Positions 34,716-45,060 of a stretch of 64,000 nt of DNA are shown one piece after another. The stretch comes from Franconibacter pulveris DSM 19144 (GTDB taxonomy: Bacteria; Pseudomonadota; Gammaproteobacteria; Enterobacterales; Enterobacteriaceae): NCBI GenBank assembly GCA_000621185.1, contig KK211224.1, forward strand, positions 229,923 through 293,922, written 5' to 3'. The position numbers and the translations under genes are program-made. The first letter of the stretch is position 1, and the number at the start of each line of letters is the position of its first letter. The notes beneath the pieces are model-generated. The model had not been told where the DNA came from, searched no databases, and saw only the letters and a program-made list of their open reading frames with translations.

Positions 34716-36869
34716 TTAATGACCTGAGGAGATTTTTACCCCTTCGGCAGGCACTGGCACATAGGGCGTTTCATTCGCCACAGGCCTGTCGGCGCGCAGC
34801 GCTTGCAGCGCGGTGCGAATGCCATAGAAAAGGATGCTGTAAACCACGATCAGGAAGAGAATGCTCAGCCCGGCGTTGGTGTAGTTGTTAACGATAATAT
34901 GGTTCATTTTGGCGATCTGCTCCGCGGTCAACTCCGCGCCACCCGCCAGGATTTTCGCTTTGTAATCGCTGGCCATGAAGAAGAAGCCTTCCATCTTCGG
35001 ATTGGTGCTAAAGAGCTTCTGGCCAAGCGCCCAGGTGGTGCAGATAAGCAGCCAGATAGCCGGCAGCATAGTCACCCAGACGTACTTCGTACGCTTCATC
35101 TTCACCAGCACCACGGTGCCGAGCATCAGCGCTACGGAGGCGAGCATCTGGTTGGAGATGCCAAACAGCGGCCACAGGCTCTTCACGCCGCCCAGCGGAT
35201 CCACCACGCCCTGGTAGAGCAGGTAGCCCCACAGGCCCACGCAGCCCGCCGTGCCCACAATGCCCGCCACCAGCGAGTCAGTCTTCTTCAGGAACGGCAC
35301 GAAGTTGCCCACCAGATCCTGGAACATAAAGCGCCCGGAGCGGGTGCCTGCGTCCAGCGCGGTGAGGATAAACAGCGCTTCGAACAGAATGCCGAAGTGA
35401 TACCAGAAGCCCATGTCGGCCGCCGGGATGATTTTGTGGAACACGTGCGCGATGCCTACCGCCAGCGTCGGCGCGCCGCCTGCGCGGTTCAGCACGGAAG
35501 GCTCGCCGATGTCTTTCGCGGTTTGCAGGATCTGTTCCGGAGAAATCACAAAGCCCCAGGAGCTGACGGTCGCCGCCGCGTGGGCCGTGACGTCCTGCAA
35601 TTGCGCCATGATCGCCGGACCGTTGGCGCTGCCCAGTTCATGCAGGTTCGGCATGGTGAAGCCGAGGCCCGCAGGCGGGGTGTTCATGGCGAAGTAGAGA
35701 CCCGGTTCGATGATAGACGCCGCCACCAGCGCCATCACCGCTACGAACGATTCCATCAGCATCGCGCCGTAGCCGATAAAGCGCGCATCGGTTTCATTGG
35801 CGAGCAGCTTCGGCGTGGTGCCGGAGGCGATCAGCGCATGGAAGCCGGAAACCGCGCCGCAGGCGATGGTGATAAACAGGAACGGGAACAGCGCGCCTTT
35901 CCACAGCGGGCCAGTGCCGTCAATAAATGGCGTCATCGCCGGCATTTTCAACTGCGGGTTCAGAATGACGATGCCAATCGCGAGGCCGACAATAACGCCG
36001 ATTTTCAGGAACGTCGCGAGATAGTCGCGAGGCGCGAGGATAAGCCATACCGGCAGCAGCGCGGAGATAAACGCGTAGCCTATCAGCGCATAGGTGATGG
36101 TGGTGTCTTTAAAGGTCAGCGCCGGGCCCCAGTACGGGTCATGGGCAATCACGCCGCCAAACCAGATGGAGGCGACCAGCAGCACGATGCCGATAACGGA
36201 AACTTCGCCCACGCGACCCGGACGCAGGAAGCGCATGTAGATACCCATAAACAGCGCGATCGGCACCGTTGAGCAGACGGTAAAGACGCCCCACGGGCTT
36301 TCCGCCAGCGCTTTCACCACGATCAGCGCCAGCACCGCCAGGATAATAATCATGATGAGGAAGCAGCCGAACAGCGCGATGGTGCCGGGCACCGGGCCCA
36401 TCTCTTCTTTAATCATCTCGCCAAGCGAAGCGCCGTTGCGGCGGGAGGAGATGAACAGCACCATGAAGTCCTGCACCGCGCCTGCCAGCACCACGCCCGC
36501 CAGCAGCCAGAGCGTGCCGGGCAGATAGCCCATCTGCGCCGCCAGCACCGGGCCTACCAGCGGGCCCGCGCCTGCGATAGCGGCGAAGTGGTGGCCGAAC
36601 AGCACGTAGCGGTTGGTCGGCACGTAGTTCAGACCGTCGTTATTGATAACCGCAGGGGTGGAGCGCGTCGGGTCGAGCTTCATCACCTTGCTGGCGATAT
36701 AGAGGCTGTAGTAGCGGTAAGCCACCAGGTAAACGGAGACCGAAGCCACCACAATCCACAGCGCGCTCACGCTCTCGCCGCGTCGCAGGGCGACGATAGC
36801 GAGGCAGAACGCACCAATTATTCCCAGGACAAGCCAGGGCAAGTGCTTAAAAAGTGTTTTTGCGTTCAT
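34716..36869 (-). CDS. btsT: Pyruvate:H+ symporter of the CstA family
   Basis: The 717-residue polytopic protein starts MNAKTLFKHLPWLVLGIIGAF and contains GHHFAAIAGAGPLVGPVLAAQ, ISSRRNGASLGEMIKEEMG and FHALIASGTTPK, all CstA-family signatures. In E. coli BtsT (YjiY) imports pyruvate under control of the BtsS/BtsR two-component system and CRP. A CRP palindrome lies about 215 bases upstream. BtsSR is not in the window. Confidence 0.95.
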   Translation of the reverse strand: MNAKTLFKHLPWLVLGIIGAFCLAIVALRRGESVSALWIVVASVSVYLVAYRYYSLYIASKVMKLDPTRSTPAVINNDGLNYVPTNRYVLFGHHFAAIAGAGPLVGPVLAAQMGYLPGTLWLLAGVVLAGAVQDFMVLFISSRRNGASLGEMIKEEMGPVPGTIALFGCFLIMIIILAVLALIVVKALAESPWGVFTVCSTVPIALFMGIYMRFLRPGRVGEVSVIGIVLLVASIWFGGVIAHDPYWGPALTFKDTTITYALIGYAFISALLPVWLILAPRDYLATFLKIGVIVGLAIGIVILNPQLKMPAMTPFIDGTGPLWKGALFPFLFITIACGAVSGFHALIASGTTPKLLANETDARFIGYGAMLMESFVAVMALVAASIIEPGLYFAMNTPPAGLGFTMPNLHELGSANGPAIMAQLQDVTAHAAATVSSWGFVISPEQILQTAKDIGEPSVLNRAGGAPTLAVGIAHVFHKIIPAADMGFWYHFGILFEALFILTALDAGTRSGRFMFQDLVGNFVPFLKKTDSLVAGIVGTAGCVGLWGYLLYQGVVDPLGGVKSLWPLFGISNQMLASVALMLGTVVLVKMKRTKYVWVTMLPAIWLLICTTWALGQKLFSTNPKMEGFFFMASDYKAKILAGGAELTAEQIAKMNHIIVNNYTNAGLSILFLIVVYSILFYGIRTALQALRADRPVANETPYVPVPAEGVKISSGH

Positions 36870-37026
36870 GGAAGAACCTGTTTGTCAGACGTAAGTACAT
36901 TCACGGCAGAAATCCGTTGCCGCACCGGAGGTAAGAAAAAAAGCGAGGCTTTTGCCATGCTGTCTATGATGACAAAACGACCGGAATGGCGGGGTAAGAA
37001 ATCCTTAAGCGGCAATATAGCCAGAC

Positions 37027-37054
37027 TGAATGGTCGTATAGCCGGACAAGCGGT
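37027..37054 (-). promoter_or_regulatory. Possible BtsR direct-repeat site
   Basis: On the minus strand ACCGCTTG and ACCATTCA occur 20 bases apart, similar to the ACC(G/A)CT(C/T)A direct repeat reported for BtsR/YehT. Each copy has one mismatch, and the spacing recalled for E. coli may differ by one base. Confidence 0.4.
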
Positions 37055-37082
37055 TAACCAGCCGCAGAACGGGGGTAAGTAA

Positions 37083-37098
37083 TGTGATTCATATCACG
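37083..37098. promoter_or_regulatory. CRP binding site upstream of btsT
   Basis: TGTGATTCATATCACG matches the CRP palindrome TGTGA-N6-TCACA with one mismatch. It lies upstream of the proposed BtsR site, consistent with CRP-dependent btsT expression in E. coli. Confidence 0.75.
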
Positions 37099-37587
37099 CG
37101 AAAAAGCGTCAAAATGCGCCGTAAAGGGCCGGAAGCGGCCGTTACGGCCGCGTTTTAGGAAATTGACAGGGGCGAAGCTTTCATCTGATCGACAGGAAAA
37201 GGCGGCGCGTGCGGCGCGAAGGCTTCGCTCACCGCGTTGACGACACTGCGGATTTTCACCGTTTGCCGCCTGCCAGTCGAACCTCTTCATTTTGCCCGCG
37301 TTCTGAAACCGCCAGCGGCAGGGCCGGGCCAAAGGCCAGGCGCCGTAAGCCAGGCCGGCAGGCGCGCCCGTCTATTCCGCCGCGTGAGCGTTCATCACCT
37401 GAAAGTGGGTTTTTATTGTTTTTTCTGAAAAAAGATTGGTATACCGACCCGTTGCTGAGGCAAGATTTTTGCTTCTCATCCTGGCGGCGGAAGTTGTCTT
37501 TTTGCGGCTGATGCCCCGCCAATAAGGAAGGCCGATGTTGTCAGCGGTATACCACCTCTGTTTTTTTCCGTTATCAGGTGCGCGCCA
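37099..37587. other. Gap before the cobalamin genes
   Basis: About 490 bases with no convincing gene. GC-rich inverted segments are plentiful near 37200-37370, and an AT-rich tract lies at 37405-37510 that may hold the cbiB promoter. A GACACTGCGG...CACCG stretch at 37241-37262 recalls part of a cobalamin riboswitch, but the conserved B12 box is not found. Confidence 0.4.
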
Positions 37588-38544
37588 GTGACGCTGCTTG
37601 CCTGGTTTATCGCGTTTGCTCTCGATCTGCTGCTTGGCGACCCGCCGCGCTGGCCTCACCCGGTACGCTGGATGGGCACGCTCATCTCCTTTACGCAAAA
37701 CCGCATTCGCGCCCGTTGCCATTCGCCGCGAGAGCTTCGGGCAGGCGGCGCGCTGCTGTGGCTGGTGGTGGTGGGCGTAACTTTCGCCGCGGCGTTCGGC
37801 GCGGTAAAAGCGGCGCAGGCCGTCCACCCGTGGCTCGGCTGGCTGCTGGAGGTCTGGATGATTTACACCTCCCTTGCCGCACGCTGCCTTGCCGATGAAG
37901 CGCGCGGCGTGGAACGGGCGCTGCGTTCAGGCTCGCTTGCGCGCAGCCGCCAGCAGCTTTCACGCATCGTCGGGCGCGACACCTCGCAACTCGACGCGCC
38001 GCACATCACCCGCGCCGTGGTGGAGACGGTGGCGGAAAACAGCGTCGACGGCGTTATCGCGCCGCTCTTTTTCCTGCTGCTCGGCGGCGCGCCGCTGATG
38101 ATGGCCTACAAAGCGGTAAACACGCTTGATTCAATGGTGGGTTATAAGAATGAAAAATATCGGCATATCGGCATGGTCTCCGCCCGCATGGACGACGCGG
38201 CGAACTTTTTCCCGGCGCGGATAAGCTGGTTATTGCTCACCTGCGCCGCCGCCCTTTGCCGCCTTAACCCGGCCGCCGCGCTGCGCATCGGCTGGCGCGA
38301 CCGTTACCAGCACAGCAGCCCTAACTGCGCCTGGCCCGAAGCCACGGTCGCCGGGGCGCTCGGCATTCGCCTCGGCGGGCCGAACCGTTACTTTGGCGAA
38401 TGGGTGGAAAAACCGTGGATAGGTGACGCCCGGCGCGAGGTTGCGGTGGAGGATATTCCCCGCTCGGTGCGGTTAATGCTTATCGCCTCGACGCTGGCGC
38501 TGCTGCTGTTCGCCCTGCTGCGCCTGACCTTCAGCGGCGCGTAA
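37588..38544 (+). CDS. cbiB: Adenosylcobinamide-phosphate synthase
   Basis: The 318-residue membrane protein joins the aminopropanol (phosphate) arm to adenosylcobyric acid. It starts at GTG 37588 and has LLLGDPPRWPHPVRWMG, VAENSVDGVIAPLFF, YKAVNTLDSMVGYKNEKY and SPNCAWPEATVAGALG, all diagnostic. It leads the plus-strand cobalamin cluster. Confidence 0.93.
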   Translation: MTLLAWFIAFALDLLLGDPPRWPHPVRWMGTLISFTQNRIRARCHSPRELRAGGALLWLVVVGVTFAAAFGAVKAAQAVHPWLGWLLEVWMIYTSLAARCLADEARGVERALRSGSLARSRQQLSRIVGRDTSQLDAPHITRAVVETVAENSVDGVIAPLFFLLLGGAPLMMAYKAVNTLDSMVGYKNEKYRHIGMVSARMDDAANFFPARISWLLLTCAAALCRLNPAAALRIGWRDRYQHSSPNCAWPEATVAGALGIRLGGPNRYFGEWVEKPWIGDARREVAVEDIPRSVRLMLIASTLALLLFALLRLTFSGA

Positions 38545-38564
38545 CGTCATTAAGGAGCGCAAGC

Positions 38565-38594
38565 ATGCGTAATGTTACCCGGGAGGCGCGATGA
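38565..38594 (+). CDS. Nine-codon mini-ORF coupled to cbiP
   Basis: ATG at 38565 has TAAGGAG eight bases upstream. The frame reads MRNVTREAR and its TGA overlaps the ATG of cbiP (ATGA). The cbiP gene also has its own GGGAGG site. The mini-ORF may tune cbiP translation; it could equally be chance. Confidence 0.3.
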   Translation: MRNVTREAR

Positions 38595-40102
38595 GCCTCG
38601 CCATCATGTTGCAGGGCACCGCCTCGGACGTCGGCAAAAGCGTGCTGGCCGCCGGGCTGTGCCGGATTTTTTACCAGGACGGCCTGAAGGTGGCGCCCTT
38701 TAAAGCGCAAAACATGTCGCTCAATTCCGGCATCACGCCGGACGGCAAAGAGATGGGCCGCGCGCAGATTTTCCAGGCGGAAGCGGCGAACATCGCGCCG
38801 GACGTGCGTATGAACCCGGTGCTGCTCAAGCCCACCAGCGACCGCCAGGCGCAGGTGGTGCTGATGGGACGAGTGGCGAAAAACATGGACGCGGTGAGCT
38901 ATCACCATTTTAAAACCGAGCTGCGCGCCCGGGTGCGCGAGGTCTATCAGTCGCTGGCGGCGGACTATGACGCGATAGTGCTGGAAGGGGCGGGCAGCCC
39001 GGCGGAGATCAACCTGCGCGACCGGGATATCGTCAATATGGGCATGGCGGAGATGGCCTGCTGCCCGGTGCTGCTGGTGGCGGATATCGACCGCGGCGGC
39101 GTGTTCGCCGCCATCTATGGCACGCTGGCGCTCTTGCAGGAGCATGAGCGCTGGCGAGTGAAAGGCGTCATCATCAATAAGTTTCGCGGCGACGTGGCGT
39201 TATTAACGTCCGGAATCGAACAAATCGAAGCATTGACCGGCGTGCCGGTGGTGGGCGTGATGCCCTGGCTGGATATCGACCTTGAAGATGAAGATGGCGT
39301 GGCGCTCCAGCGCGGCAAATATGCGCATAGCGACAAGCGCGAGCTGAATATTGTCGTCGTGCAGTTGCCGCACATCGCCAACTTTACCGATTTCAACGCG
39401 CTGGCGGCGCAGCCGGATGCGCGGGTGCGCTATGCCTCCCGCGCTCATGACCTGGCGGGCGCGGATTTGCTCATCCTCCCCGGCAGCAAAAATACCCTTG
39501 GCGACCTGCAATGGCTGCGCGAAAGCGGTCTTGCCGACGCGCTGATCGCGCAACATAAAAAGCGTGTGCCGGTCATCGGCATCTGCGGTGGCTACCAGAT
39601 GTTGGGCGGGGAGATTATCGATGAGGTGGAGTCAGGCCTCGGCGCGGCGCAGGGGCTTGGGCTGCTGGATGTCGCCACCCGTTTCGCCCAGGAAAAAACC
39701 ACCCTGCGGGTGTATGGCGAGAGCCTGACGCTGCCGGGGATGTTGGCTTGCGTCAGCGGCCTCGCGCTGCAGGGCTACGAAATCCATATGGGCGAAACCA
39801 CCCTCGGTAAAACGACGCAGCCCTTCGCACGGCTGGGAGAAGACAAACGCGACGGCGCGGTAAGCGCAGACGGCCTGGTGATGGGCAGCTACCTGCACGG
39901 CCTTTTCGATAGCGGCGCTTTCACCCGCGCCCTGCTTGACGGCCTGCGGCGGTGTAAAGGGCTTGCGCCTTTTGACGGCGACGCGCCGGACTACGCCGCC
40001 TGGAAGTCGCAGCAGTTCGACCGGCTGGCGAGCGCCATGCGCGAGCATATTGATATCACGAAAATTTATCAGATCATGCGCGAGCATCAGGAGCCAGAAT
40101 GA
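38591..40102 (+). CDS. cbiP: Adenosylcobyric acid synthase
   Basis: The 503-residue glutamine-dependent enzyme (also called CobQ) amidates four side chains of adenosylcobyrinic diamide. The N-terminal dethiobiotin-synthetase-like domain has [17 protein letters not shown] and [11 protein letters not shown]. The C-terminal glutaminase domain has Cys in [10 protein letters not shown] (about 334) and His in GSYLHGLFD (about 437). The stop overlaps cobU. Confidence 0.95.
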   Translation: MSLAIMLQGTASDVGKSVLAAGLCRIFYQDGLKVAPFKAQNMSLNSGITPDGKEMGRAQIFQAEAANIAPDVRMNPVLLKPTSDRQAQVVLMGRVAKNMDAVSYHHFKTELRARVREVYQSLAADYDAIVLEGAGSPAEINLRDRDIVNMGMAEMACCPVLLVADIDRGGVFAAIYGTLALLQEHERWRVKGVIINKFRGDVALLTSGIEQIEALTGVPVVGVMPWLDIDLEDEDGVALQRGKYAHSDKRELNIVVVQLPHIANFTDFNALAAQPDARVRYASRAHDLAGADLLILPGSKNTLGDLQWLRESGLADALIAQHKKRVPVIGICGGYQMLGGEIIDEVESGLGAAQGLGLLDVATRFAQEKTTLRVYGESLTLPGMLACVSGLALQGYEIHMGETTLGKTTQPFARLGEDKRDGAVSADGLVMGSYLHGLFDSGAFTRALLDGLRRCKGLAPFDGDAPDYAAWKSQQFDRLASAMREHIDITKIYQIMREHQEPE

Positions 40103-40647
40103 TGAAGCTGATTACCGGCGGCGCGCGAAGCGGCAAAAGCCGCCACGCCGAAACCCTTGCCGCCCAGGCGGGCGAGCGGGTGCTTTACATCGCCACCTCG
40201 CAGGTGATGGATGAGGAGATGGCGGTGCGGGTGCGCCATCACCAGCAAAGCCGCCCGGCTCACTGGCGCACGCTGGAGGCCTGGCGCGAGCTGGACCGCG
40301 TCATCACGCCGCGCAACGACCCGCAGGAAGTGGTGCTGCTGGAGTGCATTACCACGCTTATCAGCAACGTGTTGTTCGCGTTTGTCGGCGATACGGCAGA
40401 AGAAACGTGGGATTACGCAGCCATTGAGGCGGAAATCGAGCGTGAGATAACGGCGCTTATTCACGCCTGCGAGCGGTGTCCCGCGCCGGTCATTCTGGTG
40501 ACGAATGAGGTGGGGATGGGCATCGTGCCGGAAAACCGGCTGGCGCGCCATTTCCGTGATATTGCAGGCAGGGTAAACCAGCGGCTGGCGCAGGCGGCGC
40601 ACGAGGTCTGGCTGGTGGTTTCCGGGATTGGAGTCAAAATCAAATGA
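40099..40647 (+). CDS. cobU: Adenosylcobinamide kinase / guanylyltransferase
   Basis: The 182-residue bifunctional enzyme phosphorylates cobinamide and then transfers GMP. P-loop [14 protein letters not shown] is at the start. The RVRHHQQSR segment (about 46-54) holds the His guanylylated in Salmonella CobU, and [21 protein letters not shown] is conserved. It overlaps cbiP and cobS by four bases each. Confidence 0.96.
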   Translation: MMKLITGGARSGKSRHAETLAAQAGERVLYIATSQVMDEEMAVRVRHHQQSRPAHWRTLEAWRELDRVITPRNDPQEVVLLECITTLISNVLFAFVGDTAEETWDYAAIEAEIEREITALIHACERCPAPVILVTNEVGMGIVPENRLARHFRDIAGRVNQRLAQAAHEVWLVVSGIGVKIK

Positions 40648-41384
40648 TGCGTCTATTTTTTGCCACTCTCGCCTTTATGAGTCGTTTGCCAGTGCCCGTG
40701 CGCTGGTCGCAGGGGCTGGAGGCGGAGCAGTATGTCCGCGGCGTCTTTTTCTTTCCGCTGGTGGGATTGCTGCTCGGCGCCATCGGCGGCCTGGTGTTTC
40801 TGATGCTGGAGCACCTGTGCGGCACGCCGCTGGCGGCGCTCTTCAGCGTGCTGGCGCTTGCTTTGCTCACGGGCGGGTTTCACCTCGACGGGCTGGCGGA
40901 TACCTGCGACGGCGTCTTTTCCGCCCGCAACCGCGAACGGATGCTGGAGATCATGCGCGACAGCCGTCTCGGCACGCATGGCGGCCTGGGGCTGATTTTC
41001 GTGCTGCTCGGCAAAGTGCTGGTGGTGAACGAACTGGCGCTGCGCGGCGGCGCGATGCTGCCTGCGCTGGCCTGCGCCTGCGCGGCGGGCAGAAGCGCCT
41101 GCGTGCTGCTGATGTATCGTCAGCGCTACGCCCGGGAGCAGGGGCTCGGCAATCTGTTTATCGGCAAGATAACGGGCAGGCAGTGCGGGGTTACGCTTGC
41201 GCTCGGCGTGCTGCTCTGCGCGCTGCTGTTGCAGGGGCCCGGGCTTATCGCCTTTGCGCTGACGCTTGTCATTGTTTATCTGCTCGGTCTTGCGCTTAAC
41301 CGCACGCTGGGCGGACAGACGGGCGACACCCTCGGCGCGGCCATTGAGCTGGGCGAACTTTTCTTTTTACTGGCGCTGCTGTGA
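40644..41384 (+). CDS. cobS: Cobalamin synthase (5'-phosphate)
   Basis: The 246-residue membrane enzyme joins GDP-cobinamide with alpha-ribazole phosphate. It has SRLPVPVRW near the N-terminus, the metal-binding [17 protein letters not shown] (about 73-89) and [14 protein letters not shown]. Six or seven helices are expected. It is coupled to cobU and followed by cobT after 21 bases. Confidence 0.95.
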   Translation: MMRLFFATLAFMSRLPVPVRWSQGLEAEQYVRGVFFFPLVGLLLGAIGGLVFLMLEHLCGTPLAALFSVLALALLTGGFHLDGLADTCDGVFSARNRERMLEIMRDSRLGTHGGLGLIFVLLGKVLVVNELALRGGAMLPALACACAAGRSACVLLMYRQRYAREQGLGNLFIGKITGRQCGVTLALGVLLCALLLQGPGLIAFALTLVIVYLLGLALNRTLGGQTGDTLGAAIELGELFFLLALL

Positions 41385-41405
41385 GCCGGCGCGACGGGCA
41401 GACTT

Positions 41406-42458
41406 ATGCAAACTCTCGATTCACTGATTAACGCCATTCCCGCTCCCGACCACGAGGCCGCTCTGCGCGCCCGGCGGCATATCGACGGCCTGCTGAAGCC
41501 CACCGGCAGCCTTGGGCGGCTTGAGGATTTGGCGGTGCAGCTGGCGGCGATGCCAGGCTTTGGGGGGCGTCCCGATGTGTCGCAAAAAGCGATTGTGGTG
41601 ATGTGCGCCGACCACGGCGTTTACGAAGAGCAGATAACCGTGTCGCCGCAGGCGATCACCGCCATTCAGGCGCTGAACATGATGCAAAACCACACTGGCG
41701 TCTGCGTACTTGCGGCGAATGTCGGCGCGAAAGTGCACGTGGTGGATATTGGCATCGACTGCGAGCCGCTGGCGGGCATCGCCTCGCTTAAGGTGGCGCG
41801 CGGCACCGGCAATATTGCCCGCGGCCCGGCGATGCGGCGTGAGGTGGCGGAACAGTTGCTGCTGGCGAGCGCAAACCACGCTCGCGAACTGGCGGCGCAG
41901 GGCGTGCGGCTGTTCGGCGTGGGGGAGCTCGGCATGGGCAACACCACGCCCGCCGCCGCTATCATCAGCGTACTGGCGAACCGCGACCCGGAGACCGTAG
42001 TGGGCATTGGCGCTAACTACCCGCAGGAGAGGCTGCATCATAAAGTCGAGGTGGTGCGCCGGGCGATTGCAGTCAACCAGCCGGACGCGCGCGACGGCGT
42101 GGAGGTGCTGGCGAAAGTGGGTGGGTTTGACCTGCTCGGCATGGCGGGCGTCATGCTCGGCGCGGCCTCGTGCGGGCTGCCGGTGGTGCTGGACGGTTTT
42201 CTCTCGTATGCCTCGGCGCTCGCCGCCTGCCGCATTGCGCCCGCGCTGCATGACTACTTAATTCCTTCCCATCTGTCGGCGGAAAAAGGGGCGCAAATCG
42301 CGCTTGATGAGCTTAAGCTCACACCTTACCTCAATATGGATATGCGCCTTGGCGAAGGCAGCGGCGCGGCGCTGGCGATGCACCTGGTGGACGCCGCCTG
42401 CGCGGTATACGACAACATGGGCACGCTCGCCGGCAGCAACATTGTGTTGCCGGGTTAG
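41406..42458 (+). CDS. cobT: Nicotinate-nucleotide--dimethylbenzimidazole phosphoribosyltransferase
   Basis: The 350-residue enzyme activates the lower ligand base to alpha-ribazole phosphate. It shows [52 protein letters not shown] and the catalytic Glu in [13 protein letters not shown] (about 317). It ends convergently with cobD, overlapping by four bases. Confidence 0.96.
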   Translation: MQTLDSLINAIPAPDHEAALRARRHIDGLLKPTGSLGRLEDLAVQLAAMPGFGGRPDVSQKAIVVMCADHGVYEEQITVSPQAITAIQALNMMQNHTGVCVLAANVGAKVHVVDIGIDCEPLAGIASLKVARGTGNIARGPAMRREVAEQLLLASANHARELAAQGVRLFGVGELGMGNTTPAAAIISVLANRDPETVVGIGANYPQERLHHKVEVVRRAIAVNQPDARDGVEVLAKVGGFDLLGMAGVMLGAASCGLPVVLDGFLSYASALAACRIAPALHDYLIPSHLSAEKGAQIALDELKLTPYLNMDMRLGEGSGAALAMHLVDAACAVYDNMGTLAGSNIVLPG

Positions 42459-43534
42459 CCTGCCAACACTTGCTTAAGCGCCGCGATCAGCGCCGCGTTG
42501 GCCTCACGGGATTTCACGGCGACGCGATAGTAGCGGGCGTCGAGCCCCGGGTAGTTGGCGCAGCTGCGGATTAAAATGCGCTTTGCCAGCAGCGCGGCCT
42601 GTAAGTCCAGCCCGGGCGCGTCGCAGCGTAAAAAGAGGTAGTTGGCCGCGCCCGGCCAGACCGTTATCCCCGCAAGCTTCGCCAGTTCTGCATAAAGCCA
42701 GGGACGCTCGCGGTTGAGCCATGCAAAAGTGGCGGCGAGGTATTCGCTATCTGCAAACAGCACTTCGCCCGCCAGCGCGGCGAAAGCGTTGATGCTCCAG
42801 GGTTCGCGGCGGGCGCGAAGGGCGGCGACCGCCTGCTCGTCGGCGCAGGCCAGATAACCGAGCCGCAGGCCGGGAATAGCGAAGAACTTAGTCAGCGAGC
42901 GCAGCACCCAGACGTGAGGACATTCCGCCAGCACGGGGATAAGCCCCGGCGCCTGCGGTACGAAATCCAGAAACGCTTCATCGACAATCAGCGTGATGCC
43001 ACGCTCACCGCAACGCTTCACAATCGCCTTGATCAGCGCGTCATCGGGCAACAGGCCGGTGGGGTTATTGGGCGTGCAGAGAAACAGGCAGTCGAGGTCG
43101 GGCGTCAGCGCCTCAAAAAACGCTTCGTCAATTTGCCAGCCGTTCGCTTCCGTCAGCGGATAATCGATAATATCGCAGCCCACTTTTTCCAGGGCGCGGC
43201 GATATTCAGCAAACCCGGGCGTCACCAGCAGCGCCCGGCGAGGCGCAAGCCATGCCGCGAGCGCGAATATCAGCTCCGTCTCGCCGTTGCCCGCCAGCAC
43301 CCACGAGAGAGGAATGCGGTGGTGAGCCGCCAGCCGCGCATGCAGCGCCTGGTACTCCACGTCCGGGTAGCGCTCCGCCAGCGCAAGGTTATCGACAATC
43401 GCCTGTCGCAGCGAGCCGGGCATGCCGAGCGGGTTGATATTGGCGCTGAAGTCGAGCAGCTCCGCTTCATCAACGCCGTAAAGCGCCGCCGCCTCGCGGG
43501 TGTTGCCGCCGTGCTGGCTGGAAAGTAAGCCCAT
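42455..43534 (-). CDS. cobD: L-threonine-O-3-phosphate decarboxylase
   Basis: The 359-residue aminotransferase-fold PLP enzyme makes (R)-1-amino-2-propanol phosphate, the arm used by CbiB. It starts [20 protein letters not shown] and contains [29 protein letters not shown] and the PLP Lys in [16 protein letters not shown] (about 218). It is on the opposite strand to the other cobalamin genes. Confidence 0.93.
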   Translation of the reverse strand: MGLLSSQHGGNTREAAALYGVDEAELLDFSANINPLGMPGSLRQAIVDNLALAERYPDVEYQALHARLAAHHRIPLSWVLAGNGETELIFALAAWLAPRRALLVTPGFAEYRRALEKVGCDIIDYPLTEANGWQIDEAFFEALTPDLDCLFLCTPNNPTGLLPDDALIKAIVKRCGERGITLIVDEAFLDFVPQAPGLIPVLAECPHVWVLRSLTKFFAIPGLRLGYLACADEQAVAALRARREPWSINAFAALAGEVLFADSEYLAATFAWLNRERPWLYAELAKLAGITVWPGAANYLFLRCDAPGLDLQAALLAKRILIRSCANYPGLDARYYRVAVKSREANAALIAALKQVLAG

Positions 43535-43661
43535 AATGCGTTCCGGTAAGGGGTTTTCGCCAGTGTAGCCTTAAGGAAGCCGCGCGGAAAAGTGGCTTAA
43601 TTGGCGGGATGAACTACCCTCCATGCAGGGACTGCCTCTGGCGCACTGAACGGGAGAAAGT

Positions 43662-44228
43662 ATGCTTGTGCTGTGGAATACGCTTATCGTCATCACGACA
43701 TTTTGCCTGATGGAGATAGTGGCGACGCTTGCCCATAAATACATCATGCACGGCTGGGGATGGGGCTGGCACCGTTCGCACCACGAGCCGCGCCACGGCT
43801 GGTTTGAGGTCAACGATCTCTACGCGGTGGTGTTCGCGCTGCTCGCCATCGTGCTGATCGCGCTGGGAACAGCGGGCTGGTGGCCGCTGCAATGGCTTGG
43901 CGCAGGCATGACGCTCTACGGGCTGTTCTATTTCCTCGTGCACGACGGGCTGGTGCACCGCCGCTGGCCGTTTAACTACATTCCGCGCCGCGGCTACCTT
44001 AAGCGGCTTTACCAGGCGCACCGGCTGCACCACGCGGTGAATGGCAAAGAGGGGTGCGTCTCCTTCGGTTTTCTCTACGCGGCGAAGCCGGAAGCGTTGC
44101 AGGCGGAGCTGCGCCGCCGTCACGGGCGCAAACCTAAAGCGGACGCCGCCAGAGCCCGGCGGGACGGGAAACCTGTCGCGCAGAGCGAGAGCCGAGCGCA
44201 AGACCTGCCGCCGAAATCAGCAGAGTGA
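43662..44228 (+). CDS. crtZ: Beta-carotene hydroxylase
   Basis: This diiron membrane hydroxylase converts beta-carotene to zeaxanthin. The 188-residue protein has four His clusters: HKYIMH, HRSHH, HDGLVH and HRLHH. A long basic tail (RRRHGRKPKADAARARRDGK onward) extends past the usual length of about 175 and overlaps the 3' end of crtB on the other strand by 95 bases. It is convergent to the crt operon, as in Pantoea. Confidence 0.95.
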   Translation: MLVLWNTLIVITTFCLMEIVATLAHKYIMHGWGWGWHRSHHEPRHGWFEVNDLYAVVFALLAIVLIALGTAGWWPLQWLGAGMTLYGLFYFLVHDGLVHRRWPFNYIPRRGYLKRLYQAHRLHHAVNGKEGCVSFGFLYAAKPEALQAELRRRHGRKPKADAARARRDGKPVAQSESRAQDLPPKSAE

Positions 44229-45060
44229 GTTTTCTGGTTTTGCTGGTGCCCTGCCGCCGGTCCCAGGCTCGCGGCCCCGCTTTCACCACGTTCACGCCAA
44301 TTTCCCGGTACACGCTGCGGGCGGTGGCGATGGCCCACGCCGAGCGCAGCGGCAGCGCGCCCAGGCCCGCTTTCGCCGAGCGGTAATAAGGCTCCGCTTC
44401 TTCCACCAGACGGCGGGCAATCAAGGCAAGCCGTTGCCGGTTCTCCGGCGCGGCGAAGTTCTGCTGCGTCAGCCCCGCGTCGTGCAACCAGCGGGCAGGC
44501 AGGTAGCAGCGCCCGTTCCGGGCGTCCTCCACAATATCGCGCGCAATGTTGGTAAGCTGGAACGCCAGCCCCAGGTCGCAGGCCTGGTCCAGCGCCGCCT
44601 CGTCGCGCACGCCCATCACCCGCGCCATCATCAGCCCCACGACGCCCGCCACGTGGTAGCAGTAGCGCAGCGTGTCTTCAATCGTTTCGTAACGCTCGCC
44701 GCGCACGTCCATGGCGAAGCCTTCGATGTGGTCCAGCGCCTGCCGCTCGGGAATGGCGTGGGCAAGCGCCACCTCCTGAAAGGCGGCGAAGGCCGGGTCG
44801 CTCATCCGCTCGCCCCGGTAAGCGCGACGGGTCAAGCGCTGGAGTTCCGCCAGGCGCTGTTCAATGCTCGCCTCTGCGACGGCGCCTGAGGCGAACCCCA
44901 GCGTCTGGTCGTCTATCACGTCATCGCAGTGGCGGCACCAGGTATAGAGCATCAGCACGCTGCGGCGGGTTTCGGCGTCGAACAGCTTCGCCGCCGTGTT
45001 AAAGCTTTTTGAGCCTGCGGCCATGGTCTGGGTGGCGTGGTTTAATAGCGGTTGATTCAT
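44134..45060 (-). CDS. crtB: Phytoene synthase
   Basis: The 308-residue prenyltransferase condenses two geranylgeranyl diphosphates. First Asp-rich motif is WCRHCDDVIDDQ (DDVID), second is NIARDIVEDARNGRCYLP (DIVED). YCYHVAGVVGLMMARVMG is also diagnostic. The start overlaps the crtI stop by four bases. It is the last gene of the operon. Confidence 0.96.
   Translation of the reverse strand: MNQPLLNHATQTMAAGSKSFNTAAKLFDAETRRSVLMLYTWCRHCDDVIDDQTLGFASGAVAEASIEQRLAELQRLTRRAYRGERMSDPAFAAFQEVALAHAIPERQALDHIEGFAMDVRGERYETIEDTLRYCYHVAGVVGLMMARVMGVRDEAALDQACDLGLAFQLTNIARDIVEDARNGRCYLPARWLHDAGLTQQNFAAPENRQRLALIARRLVEEAEPYYRSAKAGLGALPLRSAWAIATARSVYREIGVNVVKAGPRAWDRRQGTSKTRKLTLLISAAGLALGSRSARQVSRPAGLWRRPL

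Noticed and set aside
34803..36272. 489-codon plus-strand ORF within btsT
   Set aside because: Antisense shadow rich in Arg, His and Gln; btsT carries full CstA-family motifs over the same DNA.
37200..37400. Possible cobalamin riboswitch before cbiB
   Set aside because: A GACACTGC...CACCG segment and GCCAGG appear, but the conserved B12 box (GCCxGxAGACCTGCC type) and the GGTGxGAA element are missing. A covariance search with the Cobalamin model would decide.
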